Assembly: GCF_017916515.1 (NCBI RefSeq)
Contig: NZ_JAFMTA010000001.1
Location: 868,001 to 932,000 of the forward strand
Source: Naasia sp. SYSU D00948
GTDB taxonomy: Bacteria > Actinomycetota > Actinomycetes > Actinomycetales > Microbacteriaceae
DNA: 64,000 nucleotides
Direction: 5' to 3'
Under the pieces are notes generated by a model. The model saw only the letters and a program-made list of their open reading frames with translations, was not told where the DNA came from and ran no database searches. Below, piece by piece: positions 37,526 to 46,628 of the stretch (within the stretch, counting starts at the first letter, position 1; every line of letters starts with the position of its first letter). The translations under genes were made by a program, and so were the position numbers.

Positions 37526-37575
37526 GCGTTCCGGAGCCTAGCCCGAGGTTCCGGGCCGGGCTCCGCGAAACCCCG

Positions 37576-38463
37576 TCAGACCGTCGCGAAGACCTCGCGC
37601 ATCAGCGCGGCGGTCTCGCTCGGGGTCTTGCCGACCCGCACTCCGGCGGCCTCGAGCGCCTCCTTCTTGGCCTGCGCGGTGCCCGAGGAGCCGGAGACGA
37701 TCGCGCCGGCGTGGCCCATCGTCTTGCCCTCGGGAGCGGTGAAGCCCGCGACGTAGGCGACGACGGGCTTCGTCACGTTCGCCTGGATGAACTCGGCCGC
37801 GCGCTCCTCGGCGTCGCCGCCGATCTCGCCGATCATGACGATCGCGCGGGTCTCCGGGTCGGCCTCGAAGGCCGCCAGGGCGTCGATGTGCGTGGTCCCG
37901 ATGATGGGGTCGCCTCCGATCCCGATCGCGGTCGAGATGCCGATGTCGCGGAGCTCGTACATCATCTGGTAGGTCAGCGTCCCGGACTTGGACACGAGCC
38001 CGATCGCGCCCGCGCCCGTGATCGTCGCCGGGATGATGCCGGCGTTCGACTTGCCGGGGCTGATGATGCCCGGGCAGTTCGGGCCGATGATGCGCGTGCG
38101 CCCGCCCTTGGCCTTCGCGTACGCCCAGAACTCGGCCGAGTCCTTCACCGGGATGCCCTCGGTGATGACGACGACGAGCGGGATCCCCGCATCGATCGCC
38201 TCGAGGACGGCCGACTTGGCGAAGGCGGGCGGGACGAAGATGACGGAGACGTTCGCGCCGGTCGACGCCATCGCCTCCGCGACGCTGCCGAAGATCGGGA
38301 GCGTCCTGCCCTCGATCTCCACCTCGGTGCCGGCCTTGCGCGGGTTGACCCCGCCGACGATGTCCGAGCCGGAGGCGATCATGCGCCCGGCGTGCTTGGT
38401 GCCCTCGGACCCGGTGAGGCCCTGGACGATGATCTTGGAGTTCTCGTCGAGAAGAATCGACAT
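37576..38463 (-). CDS. sucD: Succinyl-CoA synthetase alpha subunit (ADP-forming)
   Basis: Product of 295 residues that binds CoA and carries the phospho-His of the TCA-cycle succinate-CoA ligase. Marks: [19 protein letters not shown] (CoA-binding Rossmann part), [20 protein letters not shown], the power helix, and the active-site His in [18 protein letters not shown]. The N-terminal Rossmann domain and C-terminal flavodoxin-like domain are both complete. It starts 20 bp after sucC and is surely co-transcribed. Confidence 0.96.
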   Translation of the reverse strand: MSILLDENSKIIVQGLTGSEGTKHAGRMIASGSDIVGGVNPRKAGTEVEIEGRTLPIFGSVAEAMASTGANVSVIFVPPAFAKSAVLEAIDAGIPLVVVITEGIPVKDSAEFWAYAKAKGGRTRIIGPNCPGIISPGKSNAGIIPATITGAGAIGLVSKSGTLTYQMMYELRDIGISTAIGIGGDPIIGTTHIDALAAFEADPETRAIVMIGEIGGDAEERAAEFIQANVTKPVVAYVAGFTAPEGKTMGHAGAIVSGSSGTAQAKKEALEAAGVRVGKTPSETAALMREVFATV

Positions 38464-38483
38464 GTCCCTGCTTCCTCCGGGCC

Positions 38484-39647
38484 TCAGGCGTTCGCCAGCT
38501 CGGCCGCCCTGTCGGCGGCATCGTCCATCGTGTCGACCACGGTCACGTGGGGGTGGTTCGCCTCCGCGAGGATCCGCCGCCCCTCCTCGACGTTGTTGCC
38601 GTCGAGCCGCACGACGAGCGGCTTGCTCTCCTCGTCGCCGAGCCGCTCGAGGGCGCCGACGATGCCGTTGGCCACGGCGTCGCAGGCGGTGATGCCGCCG
38701 AACACGTTGACGAAGATGCTGCGCACCTGCGGGTCGCTGAGGATCACGTGCAGCCCCGCCGCCATCACCTCGGCGGACGCGCCGCCGCCGATGTCGAGGA
38801 AGTTGGCGGGCCGCACGCCGCCGTGCCGTTCTCCGGCGTAGGAGACGACGTCGAGCGTCGACATGACGAGACCCGCGCCGTTGCCGATGATGCCGACCTC
38901 GCCGTCGAGCTTGACGTAGTTGAGGTCGCTCTCCTTCGCCTTCGCCTCGAGGGGGTCGACGTCGCCCGCCTCGGCGAGCTCCTTGTGCTTCTCGTGGCGG
39001 AACTCGGCGTTGTCGTCGAGGGTGATCTTGCCGTCGAGCGCGATGATCTGGCCCGACTCGGTGAGCACGAGCGGGTTCACCTCGACGAGCGTGGCGTCCT
39101 CGTCGCGGTACACCCACCAGAGCCGCTCGATGACCGGGAGGACCTTCTCGAAGAGGTCCTCGGGGAAGCCGGCGGCGCGCGCGATCTCGGTCGCCTTCTC
39201 GCGGTCGACGCCGGTCAGCGGGTCGACCTCGATGCGGGCGAGCGCCTCGGGCTTCTCGACGGCGAGCTGCTCGATGTCCATGCCGCCCTCGACGCTCGCG
39301 AGGGAGAGGTAGGACCGGTTGGCGCGGTCGAGCAGGATCGAGAAGTAGAACTCCTGGGCGATGCGGGCGCCGGCGGCCACCATGAGGCGGCGCACCGTAT
39401 GGCCCTTGATGTCGAGGCCGAGGATCGCCTCGGCGGCCCTCTCGGCCTCGGCCGGGCTGTGCGCGACCTTGACGCCGCCCGCCTTTCCGCGGCCTCCGGT
39501 CTTCACCTGGGCCTTGACGACGACGGTGCCGCCGAGCTTCTCGGCCGCCGCTCGGGCTTCCTGAGGCGTGTCGGCGACGATGCCCGCGAGCACGGGGACG
39601 CCGTAACTCTCGAACATGTCACGGGCCTGGTACTCGTAGAGATCCAC
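38484..39647 (-). CDS. sucC: Succinyl-CoA synthetase beta subunit (ADP-forming)
   Basis: Product of 387 residues with an ATP-grasp domain ([40 protein letters not shown]) and the C-terminal domain that meets the alpha subunit ([39 protein letters not shown]). GTG start at 39647. It is first in the sucCD operon. The 262-bp gap upstream, shared with the divergent lsr2 gene, should hold both promoters. Confidence 0.96.
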   Translation of the reverse strand: MDLYEYQARDMFESYGVPVLAGIVADTPQEARAAAEKLGGTVVVKAQVKTGGRGKAGGVKVAHSPAEAERAAEAILGLDIKGHTVRRLMVAAGARIAQEFYFSILLDRANRSYLSLASVEGGMDIEQLAVEKPEALARIEVDPLTGVDREKATEIARAAGFPEDLFEKVLPVIERLWWVYRDEDATLVEVNPLVLTESGQIIALDGKITLDDNAEFRHEKHKELAEAGDVDPLEAKAKESDLNYVKLDGEVGIIGNGAGLVMSTLDVVSYAGERHGGVRPANFLDIGGGASAEVMAAGLHVILSDPQVRSIFVNVFGGITACDAVANGIVGALERLGDEESKPLVVRLDGNNVEEGRRILAEANHPHVTVVDTMDDAADRAAELANA

Positions 39648-39909
39648 TGGTCTTCCGGGTCCTTCCGGGGCGGCTGCGGGCGGCTTCCACGCCGCCGAGG
39701 GGACAGCAGAACTCTACCCTGATCGACCTCGCCGACTCGGAGGCGGATCGCGAGGCGGGATTATCGCCGAGAAGAATACGGGCGCAATTCAATAGCGTCT
39801 TCGCTCACCGGCGTGCACGCGGGGTTCCTTTTCCGTACACTAATCACGCGGACATTTCCCGCCCGCTATTCGGGCCTTCGCCCCCTCCTAACGATTGCTG
39901 AGAGTATCC
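39648..39909. promoter_or_regulatory. Intergenic promoter region between sucC and lsr2
   Basis: No gene is seen here. The part nearest lsr2 (about 39760-39900) is clearly richer in A and T than the rest of the window, with stretches such as GATTATCGCC, AAGAATACGG, CAATTCAATAG and CACTAATCACG. AT-rich DNA is the preferred target of Lsr2, so self-regulation is plausible. No single -35/-10 pair is strong enough to name. Confidence 0.4.
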
Positions 39910-40245
39910 GTGGCACAGAAAGTCATTGTGGAGACCGTCGACGATCTCGACGGCAGCGTCATCACCGACGGCTCCGGTGGAACCGTCGCCTTCTCTTTCC
40001 AGGGGAAGTCCTACGAGATCGATCTGTCCGCCGAGAATCGCGAGAAGCTGTCGGCGGCTCTCGACCCCTACATCTCCAAGGCCCGTCCCACGGGTCAGCG
40101 CCGGCGGGGCTCCGAGCCCCAGCCGCGCGGCGGCGGAAACCGCCTGCAGGAGATCCGGGAATGGGCCCGTTCCAACGGCTACACCGTCTCCGACCGCGGC
40201 CGGATCTCGAAGGAGATCCAGGAGGCGTTCGAGCAGTCCCGCTGA
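39910..40245 (+). CDS. lsr2: Lsr2-family nucleoid-associated protein
   Basis: Product of 111 residues, the actinobacterial H-NS analogue that bridges AT-rich DNA and silences acquired genes. The N-terminal dimerisation part reads AQKVIVETVDDLDGSVITDG and VAFSFQGKSYEIDLSAENRE. The C-terminal DNA-binding domain has IREWARSNGYTVSDRGRIS, with the R-G-R minor-groove hook, and ends IQEAFEQS. GTG start at 39910, after a TATCC spacer with a weak Shine-Dalgarno (TGAGAG). A very strong terminator follows. Confidence 0.95.
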   Translation: MAQKVIVETVDDLDGSVITDGSGGTVAFSFQGKSYEIDLSAENREKLSAALDPYISKARPTGQRRRGSEPQPRGGGNRLQEIREWARSNGYTVSDRGRISKEIQEAFEQSR

Positions 40246-40267
40246 TCCCCGGCGATTCCTGAACAGA

Positions 40268-40318
40268 ACTGCCGGCCGGCCGTCATCATCTCGACGGCCG
40301 GCCGGCAGTCTCTGTTTC
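40268..40318 (+). terminator. Strong intrinsic terminator of lsr2
   Basis: Perfect 17-bp arms (40268-40284, ACTGCCGGCCGGCCGTC, with 40293-40309) around an 8-base loop, followed by CTCTGTTTCC. The lsr2 stop is 23 bp upstream. The GC-only stem repeats GGCCGGCC. Confidence 0.85.
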
Positions 40319-40500
40319 CGGGCGGGAGGCCCGCCTGATGAATAGCCGGCGACTGTCGGGATCGGCAGTACGGCTTGCGGTGATCCGCATCGTTTCCTTG
40401 GTGCCAGCTCGCGGACCACGGCTGTCGCCCCGACCGTCATCAGCGCCGCCGGTAAGGCGCTCTGAAGAAACACAACCGCCGGCGAATGGGAGCGGACCGG

Positions 40501-42831
40501 TCAGGAGACCTTCTCGATCGGGGCGACTTTGATGAGCAGCCTCTTGCGTCCCGCGGCGTCGAATTGCACCTCGGCGATCCGCTTCGCCCCCTCGCCGGTG
40601 ACCGCCATCACGCGGCCCTCGCCGAAGTCGGTGTGGCGGATGCGATCGCCTGCGGCGAGGGCGAGATCGCCGTTGTCCCGCATCTGGCCGGTCACCTTGT
40701 TCGCCCACTCGGTCTTGGGCTTCGGGGCGGACGGGCCGGCGGGGAGGCTGTAGGCGCCGCCGTAGCCGTCGCGCCGGACGTTGAGGGCGCGGGGCTGGCT
40801 GCCGCCGCGGCTGTTCGCCATCCCGGGGGACTGCCGCCAGTCGATGAGCTCGGCGGGGATCTCCTGCAGGTACCGGCTCGGCAGCGCGACGGACACGTCG
40901 CCGTACTGGGCGCGCGTCATGGCGAGGGACAGGAAGAGGCGCTTCCGGGCCCGGGTGATGCCGACGTAGAAGAGGCGGCGCTCCTCGGCGGGGCCGCCCG
41001 GCTCCCCCGCCGACATGCGGTGGGGCAGCAGGTCCTCCTCGACGCCGGTCACGAACACCGCGTCGAACTCGAGTCCCTTGGCGGTGTGCAGGGTCATGAG
41101 GGAGACGCTGCCGGAGCTGTCGTCGATCTCGTCGGCCGCCGCCACGAGGGACACCTCGGTGAGGAAGTCGAGCAGGGTGCCGTCCGGGTTGTTCCGCTGG
41201 AACTCCTTCGTCACCGCGACGAGCTCCTCGACGTTCTCCGCGCGGGCCTCGTCCTGGGGGTCGCGCGAGGCGCGGAGGGCGTCGAGGTACCCGCTCCGGC
41301 TCATCAGCAGGCCGAGCACCTCGGGCACACCGCTGTCCGCCTGGGTCGGCCCGGCCTCGGCGAGCGCCGCCGCCTCGTCCAGCAGGTCGGACAGCGCCGT
41401 GATCGCGCCGGTCACCTTCGGCCCCAGCCCCAGCTCCTTCACGTGCCGGAGGGACTCCCGGAAGGTGATCCCGTTCTTCTCGGCGTAGGTCGCCAGCTGC
41501 GTCTCGGTCGCCGGGCCGATGCCGCGCTTCGGCGTGTTCAGGATGCGGCGGACGGCGAGCGTGTCGGCGGGGTTCGCGACGGCGGTGAGGTACGCCATCG
41601 CGTCCTTGATCTCGGCCCGCTCGTAGAACTTGGTGCCGCCGACGATCCGGTACGGGATCGCCGACCGGATGAAGATCTCCTCGAGCGCACGGGTCTGCGA
41701 GTTCGTGCGGTAGAAGACGGCGATGTCGTGGTACGCCGTCCCTCTGTCGTGGAGACCCTGGATCTCGTCCGCGACGAACTGCGCCTCGTCGTGGCCGGAG
41801 TAGCCGGTGTAGCCGACGATCTTCTCGCCGTCGCCGTCGGCGGTCCACAGCTTCTTGTCCTTGCGGTCGAAGTTGTTCGAGATGACCGCGTTGGCCGCGC
41901 TCAGGATGTTCTGCGTCGAGCGGTAGTTCTGCTCGAGCAGGACGACCTTCGCGCCCGAGAAGTCGCGCTCGAACTCGACGATGTTGCGGATGTCAGCCCC
42001 GCGGAAGGCGTAGATCGACTGGTCGGAGTCCCCGACGACGGTCAGCGACGGCGCCGGAGCGACCGGCTCCCCCGGCTCCGGCGCGGACGGGCCGCGCGTA
42101 AGCTCCCGGATCAGCGCGTACTGCGCGTGGTTCGTGTCCTGGTACTCGTCGACCAGGATGTGCCGGAACCGGCTCCGGTAGCGGTCGGCGACGTGGGGGA
42201 AGGCCTGGAAGAGGTAGACGGTCTGACTGATCAGGTCGTCGAAGTCGAACGCGTTGGCCGCCGACAGCTCCCGGGTGTACCGGCGGAAGATCTCGACGAA
42301 CATGACCTCGTTCGGGTCGTTGAAGTTCGCCTGCCGGGCGTACGCCTCGACATCGGTGAGCTCGTTCTTGAGCTTCGAGATCTTGCCCGCGGTCGAGGGG
42401 ACCGTGAAGCCGAGGACGTCCGCCTCGAGGTCCTTGATGATCCGCTTGAGCAGCGCCCTCGTGTCCCCGGAGTCGTAGATCGTGAAGCTGCGGCTGTAGC
42501 CGAACTGCTCCGCCTCGCGGCGGAGGATGCGCACGCACGCCGAGTGGAAGGTCGAGATCCACATGCCCTCGGCGACCCCGCCGACGAGGTGATGCACGCG
42601 CTCCCGCATCTCGCTGGCGGCCTTGTTCGTGAACGTGATGGCGAGGATCTGGCTGGGCCATGCCTCGCGCGACTCCAGCAGGCTGGCGATGCGGTGCGTG
42701 AGGACCCGGGTCTTGCCCGAGCCCGCGCCGGCGACGATGAGGAGAGCCGGTCCGCGGTAGAGCACGGCTTCCCGCTGCTGCGGGTTGAGCCCCTCGAGCA
42801 GTGGCGACGATGTGAGGGTGGGCGTGCTCAT
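40501..42831 (-). CDS. pcrA: ATP-dependent DNA helicase PcrA/UvrD
   Basis: Superfamily 1A 3'-5' helicase of 776 residues that acts in nucleotide excision and mismatch repair and clears RecA filaments. Motifs: Q-motif LLEGLNPQQREAVLYRGPAL, Walker A VAGAGSGKTRVLTHRIASLL, motif II HILVDEYQDTNHAQYALIRE, motif III VVGDSDQSIYAFRGADIRNI, motif IV LLEQNYRSTQNIL, motif V VSLMTLHTAKGLEFDAVFVT and motif VI RRLFYVGITRARKRLFL. The C-terminal tail (AGDRIRHTDFGEGRVMAVTG) is the PcrA Tudor-like RNA-polymerase-binding domain. ATG 42831 is chosen, as upstream sequence belongs to the divergent gene. Confidence 0.96.
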   Translation of the reverse strand: MSTPTLTSSPLLEGLNPQQREAVLYRGPALLIVAGAGSGKTRVLTHRIASLLESREAWPSQILAITFTNKAASEMRERVHHLVGGVAEGMWISTFHSACVRILRREAEQFGYSRSFTIYDSGDTRALLKRIIKDLEADVLGFTVPSTAGKISKLKNELTDVEAYARQANFNDPNEVMFVEIFRRYTRELSAANAFDFDDLISQTVYLFQAFPHVADRYRSRFRHILVDEYQDTNHAQYALIRELTRGPSAPEPGEPVAPAPSLTVVGDSDQSIYAFRGADIRNIVEFERDFSGAKVVLLEQNYRSTQNILSAANAVISNNFDRKDKKLWTADGDGEKIVGYTGYSGHDEAQFVADEIQGLHDRGTAYHDIAVFYRTNSQTRALEEIFIRSAIPYRIVGGTKFYERAEIKDAMAYLTAVANPADTLAVRRILNTPKRGIGPATETQLATYAEKNGITFRESLRHVKELGLGPKVTGAITALSDLLDEAAALAEAGPTQADSGVPEVLGLLMSRSGYLDALRASRDPQDEARAENVEELVAVTKEFQRNNPDGTLLDFLTEVSLVAAADEIDDSSGSVSLMTLHTAKGLEFDAVFVTGVEEDLLPHRMSAGEPGGPAEERRLFYVGITRARKRLFLSLAMTRAQYGDVSVALPSRYLQEIPAELIDWRQSPGMANSRGGSQPRALNVRRDGYGGAYSLPAGPSAPKPKTEWANKVTGQMRDNGDLALAAGDRIRHTDFGEGRVMAVTGEGAKRIAEVQFDAAGRKRLLIKVAPIEKVS

Positions 42832-42903
42832 TTGGGCACCGAGTCTAAGCGAGCCCCCCGACAGCGGCCCGGGTGCCCCGCGGCGAGGCGGTACCGTGAG
42901 CCC

Positions 42904-43419
42904 GTGGCCGTCCGACCTCCAGAGCCGAACGCGTCGCTCCCCCTGCGGTGGTCCCGCTACGGGCCGCGCCAGGCGGCCGGGGCCGTCCTGATCGTCGGCG
43001 GCGCGGGACTGCTCCTTCCGACGACGGCGTACACGCTCCACCTCGGACTGCTCGGCGCGGCCGCCCACGTGACCGGGTGGCTCGTGCTTCCCGCTCCCGG
43101 CTGGCGCCGACTGCTCGGCGCCGGGGCGGGGCTCGCCTCCCTGCTGCTGCTCCTGCTCGGCGGCCAGCTGGCCTGGCTGATGGCGGTCCCCCTGGCGCTC
43201 TGGTTCCTGGTCCGCCGCCGGCCGGCGCGGGCGTACCCGCTCGTCCTGGCTCCGGTGATCGCCGGGCTCCTGATCGCGCAGACGGGCGGGGCGCTGGCCT
43301 CACGGGTCCCCGCCGCGCTCACGACCGGTGCGGTCGCCGTCGCGGCCGCCTGGGCCGCCGCTGTTCTCCCTGCGCGATCTTCGGCCTCTATCAGCCGAAA
43401 TTCACCGCGCGACCCGTAA
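42904..43419 (+). CDS. Small integral membrane protein (171 aa)
   Basis: Product with about five hydrophobic helices from residue 25 on (AGAVLIVGGAGLLLPTTAYT; LGLLGAAAHVTGWLVLPAPG; ASLLLLLLGGQLAWLMAVPL; YPLVLAPVIAGLLIAQTGGA; TGAVAVAAAWAAAVLPA). GTG start at 42904. The first polar residues are RPPEPNASLPLRWSRYGPR, and the C-terminus is short and polar. No family was recognised. It is divergent from pcrA and lies 62 bp upstream of the YccA-like gene, so they may be co-transcribed. Confidence 0.65.
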   Translation: MAVRPPEPNASLPLRWSRYGPRQAAGAVLIVGGAGLLLPTTAYTLHLGLLGAAAHVTGWLVLPAPGWRRLLGAGAGLASLLLLLLGGQLAWLMAVPLALWFLVRRRPARAYPLVLAPVIAGLLIAQTGGALASRVPAALTTGAVAVAAAWAAAVLPARSSASISRNSPRDP

Positions 43420-43481
43420 AATCGTAAGGAACAATCACCTTCCCTGCCGGGATGGTCCCGGCCAGAGGGATACGAGGAGTC

Positions 43482-44297
43482 ATGGCACTGTCCAGCAATC
43501 CCGCATTCTCCAACAGTCCCGCCTTCAACGGGCGGGGCGATGTCGCAGCGCGCGTCAACGCGCCGTCGGCGGAGGAGCTCGACCAGCTCTACAGCCGCCC
43601 GTCGGCGACCCCCGTCGACACCCAGCGGATGACCTACGAGGACACGATCGTCAAGACGGTCAGCCTCTTCGCCGTCCTGCTGGCCACGGCCGCGGTGGGC
43701 TGGTTCATCCCCGGCCTGTTCATCGTCGGCATGATCGGCGGGCTGATCCTCGGGCTCGTCAACACGTTCAAGCGGCAGCCGTCCGTTCCGCTCATCGTCG
43801 GCTACGCGGCGTTCGAGGGTCTCTTCGTCGGGGGCATCTCCGCCCTCTTCGAGGGGATCTGGCCGGGCGTCGTCGTCCAGGCGGTCATCGCGACGCTCGT
43901 CACGGTCGCGGCGGTGCTCGCGCTGTTCGCCAGCGGCAAGGTCCGGGCCTCGGCTCGCGCGACCAAGATCTTCCTGGTCGCGATGGTCGCCTACCTGCTG
44001 TTCTCGCTGGTGAACCTCGGCCTCATGCTGTTCAACGCCCCGGTCGCCGGCGGCGCCTTCGGCCTCAACTCGATGGAGATCATCCCGGGCGTCCCGCTCG
44101 GCCTGATCATCGGCGCCCTCGCCGTGCTGCTCGCGTCCTACTCGCTGGTGCTCGACTTCGACTTCGTCAAGCGGGGCGTCCAGACGGGCCTGCCGCAGAA
44201 GTTCGGCTGGCAGGCGGGCTTCGGCATCATGGTCACCGTCGTGTGGCTCTACGTCGAGTTCCTCCGCATCTTCGCCATCCTGCGCGGCTCGGAGTAA
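43482..44297 (+). CDS. Bax inhibitor-1/YccA family membrane protein
   Basis: Product of 271 residues with seven hydrophobic helices after a polar N-terminus (MALSSNPAFSNSPAFNG). Family-like parts are MTYEDTIVKTVSLFAVLLAT, YAAFEGLFVGGISALFEGIW, where E-G-L-x-x-G is the YccA signature, and LVLDFDFVKRGVQTGLPQKF near the C-terminus with the acidic D-F-D-F-V pair. The family forms pH-sensitive channels or leaks in other organisms; the bacterial role is unclear. Shine-Dalgarno GAGGAG lies 5 bases before ATG 43482. A terminator follows. Confidence 0.88.
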   Translation: MALSSNPAFSNSPAFNGRGDVAARVNAPSAEELDQLYSRPSATPVDTQRMTYEDTIVKTVSLFAVLLATAAVGWFIPGLFIVGMIGGLILGLVNTFKRQPSVPLIVGYAAFEGLFVGGISALFEGIWPGVVVQAVIATLVTVAAVLALFASGKVRASARATKIFLVAMVAYLLFSLVNLGLMLFNAPVAGGAFGLNSMEIIPGVPLGLIIGALAVLLASYSLVLDFDFVKRGVQTGLPQKFGWQAGFGIMVTVVWLYVEFLRIFAILRGSE

Positions 44298-44311
44298 CCC
44301 GGAAAGCAGTC

Positions 44312-44347
44312 GAAGGGCGGTCCCATCCGGGGCCGCCCTTCTTCTTT
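44312..44347 (+). terminator. Intrinsic terminator after the YccA-like gene
   Basis: GAAGGGCGG (44312-44320) pairs with CCGCCCTTC (44333-44341) around a 12-base loop, then TTCTTTGCG. It starts 15 bp after the stop. Confidence 0.8.
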
Positions 44348-44349
44348 GC

Positions 44350-44391
44350 GTTCTCGCGGTTGCCGTTCTCGCGGCCTCGCCGTTCTCGCGG
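44350..44391. repeat. Three tandem GTTCTCGCGG words
   Basis: Exact 10-base copies at 44350-44359, 44365-44374 and 44382-44391, spaced 15 and 17 bases apart. They directly follow the terminator and merge into cluster C. Too few and too short for a CRISPR array. Confidence 0.65.
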
Positions 44392-44547
44392 ATCAGGAGA
44401 TCCGACGCCGATCAGGATGGGCGGTCGTCGTCGCGCGCGGATCAGGAAGACTCGCCGGGCAGCGGCGGAACAATCCTGATCCGCGCAGCACCCGATCAGC
44501 GGAGGCGGCTCACTCGCACCTCCCCCTTCAGCGGAGGAAGCTCACTC
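44387..44547. repeat. Nested palindrome cluster C (words CGGATCAGGA and TCAGCGGAGG)
   Basis: Forward copies CGCGGATCAGGA (44387-44398), CCGATCAGGA (44408-44417) and GCGCGGATCAGGA (44435-44447) precede the inverted TCCTGATCCGCGC (44474-44486), which is an exact 13-base complement of the third. Then an 18/20 direct repeat, TCAGCGGAGGCGGCTCACTC (44496-44515) and its copy at 44528-44547, reaches into the guaA stop. It fills the convergent gap between the YccA-like gene and guaA. Confidence 0.7.
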
Positions 44548-46185
44548 CCACTCGATGGTCCCCGGCGGCTTCGAGGTGATGTCGAGCACGACGCGGTTGA
44601 CGCCCGGGACCTCGTTGGTGATCCGGTTGGAGATCCTCGCGAGCACGTCGTACGGGAGCCGGGTCCAGTCGGCGGTCATCGCGTCCTCCGATGAGACCGG
44701 ACGCAGGACGATCGGGTGGCCGTAGGTGCGGCCGTCACCCTGGACGCCGACCGAGCGGACGTCGGCGAGGAGGACGACCGGGCACTGCCAGATCTCGTGG
44801 TCCAGTCCGGCCGCCGTCAGCTCTTCGCGGACGATCGCGTCGGCGGAGCGGAGGAGGTCGAGCCGCTCCCGGTCTACCGCGCCGACGATCCGGATCCCGA
44901 GACCGGGGCCCGGGAACGGCTGGCGCGCCACGATGACCTCGGGGAGGCCGAGCTCCCGGCCGATGGCGCGGACCTCGTCCTTGAAGAGGGTGCGCAGCGG
45001 CTCGACGAGCTCGAACGTGAGGTCCTCGGGGAGGCCGCCCACGTTGTGGTGGGACTTGATGTTCGCGGTGCCCGTGCCTCCGCCGGACTCGACGACGTCC
45101 GGGTAGAGCGTGCCCTGCACGAGGAACCGGATGCTCTCGCCCTCGGCCTGGGCCTCCAGTACGAGCGCCTCGGCGGCGTCCTCGAAGGTCCGGATGAACT
45201 CCCGGCCGATGATCTTGCGCTTCTGCTCGGGGTCGGTCACGCCGGCGAGCGCGTCGAGGAACCGCTCGGAGGCGTCGACCGTGACGAGCCGGACGCCGGT
45301 GGCCGCGACGTAGTCCTCCTGGACCTGCCGGGCCTCGTCCTGGCGCAGCAGCCCGTGGTCCACGAAGACGCACGTGAGCTGATCCCCGACCGCCTTGTGC
45401 ACGAGCGCGGCGGCGACGGCGGAGTCGACACCGCCGGAGAGTCCGCAGATGACCCGCGACGACCCGATCTGCGCCCGGATCCGCTCGACCTGCTCCGCGA
45501 TGACGTTGCCGCTGTTCCAGTCGCCCGGGAGCCCGGCCGCCCGGTGCAGGAAGTTCTCGATGACCGCCTGCCCGAACGGGGAGTGCTTCACCTCGGGGTG
45601 CCACTGGACGCCGTAGAGCTTGCGCTCATCGCTCGCGAAGGCGGCGACCGGCGTGGAGGGGCTGCTCGCGAGCACCTGGAACCCGTCGGGCGCCTTCGCG
45701 ACGGAGTCGCCGTGGCTCATCCAGACGGTCTGGTCGGCCGGGATGCCCTCCAGCAGGGATCCGTGATCCGCGACCCGGACCGGCGTGGAGCCGTACTCGC
45801 GCTGGCCCGTGTGGGCGACCTCTCCGCCGAGCTGCTGCGCCATGGCCTGGAAGCCGTAGCAGATGCCGAGCACCGGCACCCCGAGCTGGAGGATGCCGGG
45901 GTCGAGCGCCGGGGCGCCCTCCTCGTAGACGCTGGACGGTCCGCCCGAGAGGACGATCCCGGCCGGCTTGCGCGCCCTGATCTCCTCGGCCGTCACGGTG
46001 TGCGGCACGATCTCGGAGTACACGTTCGCCTCCCGCACGCGCCGGGCGATCAGCTGCGCGTACTGGGCGCCGAAGTCGACGACGAGGACCGGGCGGGCGT
46101 CGGTGCCGCTCGCCTCCTCCGGTCCGCGCGCCTCGGGCGCGACGCTCAGGCTGTCCCGGGGTCCGGGGTTGTCGTTCTCGCTAAT
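44542..46185 (-). CDS. guaA: GMP synthase (glutamine-hydrolysing), probable ATT start
   Basis: Converts XMP to GMP. The amidotransferase domain has [33 protein letters not shown], the catalytic Cys in [17 protein letters not shown] and the His-x-Glu in [11 protein letters not shown]. The ATP pyrophosphatase domain has [19 protein letters not shown]. The C-terminal dimer part ends in PPGTIEWE. The first in-frame GTG/ATG/TTG (46038) would cut off the conserved N-terminus, and no such codon exists upstream before an in-frame stop. ATT at 46185, six bases after a perfect GGAGG, gives [12 protein letters not shown] and 547 residues. The ATT shares its last T with the upstream TAG. Confidence 0.93.
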   Translation of the reverse strand: MSENDNPGPRDSLSVAPEARGPEEASGTDARPVLVVDFGAQYAQLIARRVREANVYSEIVPHTVTAEEIRARKPAGIVLSGGPSSVYEEGAPALDPGILQLGVPVLGICYGFQAMAQQLGGEVAHTGQREYGSTPVRVADHGSLLEGIPADQTVWMSHGDSVAKAPDGFQVLASSPSTPVAAFASDERKLYGVQWHPEVKHSPFGQAVIENFLHRAAGLPGDWNSGNVIAEQVERIRAQIGSSRVICGLSGGVDSAVAAALVHKAVGDQLTCVFVDHGLLRQDEARQVQEDYVAATGVRLVTVDASERFLDALAGVTDPEQKRKIIGREFIRTFEDAAEALVLEAQAEGESIRFLVQGTLYPDVVESGGGTGTANIKSHHNVGGLPEDLTFELVEPLRTLFKDEVRAIGRELGLPEVIVARQPFPGPGLGIRIVGAVDRERLDLLRSADAIVREELTAAGLDHEIWQCPVVLLADVRSVGVQGDGRTYGHPIVLRPVSSEDAMTADWTRLPYDVLARISNRITNEVPGVNRVVLDITSKPPGTIEWE

Positions 46186-46624
46186 GACGGGCCTCCGTGG
46201 CGACGGGGAGCTCCGCGGTCTCCCGCGCGGCGAGGTAGTCCTTCACCTCGCGGGTGATCCGGTGCTCGGTGAAGAAGGAGAGCAGGGGGACGACGCCGCC
46301 CGCGGCGATCAGCAGGAAGCGCGTGATCGGCCAGCGCAGGAACGTGACGAGCACGAAGTCGACGACGAGGTAGGCGAGGTAGAAGTAGCCGTGCGCGATC
46401 TGCGCGACCAGGCTGAGGTTGATGCCGGTGTGCCCGTCGACGGACACGAGGGCCAGGAAGCCGCCGCTGCCGCCGAGGTCGGCCTCGAGCCCGAACCCGT
46501 ACTTGAGGATCATCTCCACGACGAGGACGAGCAGCATCACGCCCGTGGCATAGGCGAGGATGCGGTACACCGAGAGGGTGGTGCGGATCCGGGGGAAGTC
46601 GCTGATCCGCGGCTCGGTCGGCAT
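46181..46624 (-). CDS. DUF3817 integral membrane protein
   Basis: Product of 147 residues with three hydrophobic helices ([60 protein letters not shown]). The family is common in actinobacteria, where it lies next to guaA; its role is unknown. The last codons E-A-R-H overlap the guaA start region and carry the guaA Shine-Dalgarno, so translation of guaA is probably coupled to this gene. Confidence 0.85.
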   Translation of the reverse strand: MPTEPRISDFPRIRTTLSVYRILAYATGVMLLVLVVEMILKYGFGLEADLGGSGGFLALVSVDGHTGINLSLVAQIAHGYFYLAYLVVDFVLVTFLRWPITRFLLIAAGGVVPLLSFFTEHRITREVKDYLAARETAELPVATEARH

Positions 46625-46628
46625 GCCC

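Noticed and set aside
43420-43481. Extra small gene between 42904-43419 and the YccA-like gene
   Set aside because: Only 62 bp, with the ribosome site of the next gene and no credible start-stop pair.
44350-44486. CRISPR-like array
   Set aside because: Words of 10-13 bases with irregular gaps and mixed orientation, and no cas genes; spacer and repeat sizes do not fit.
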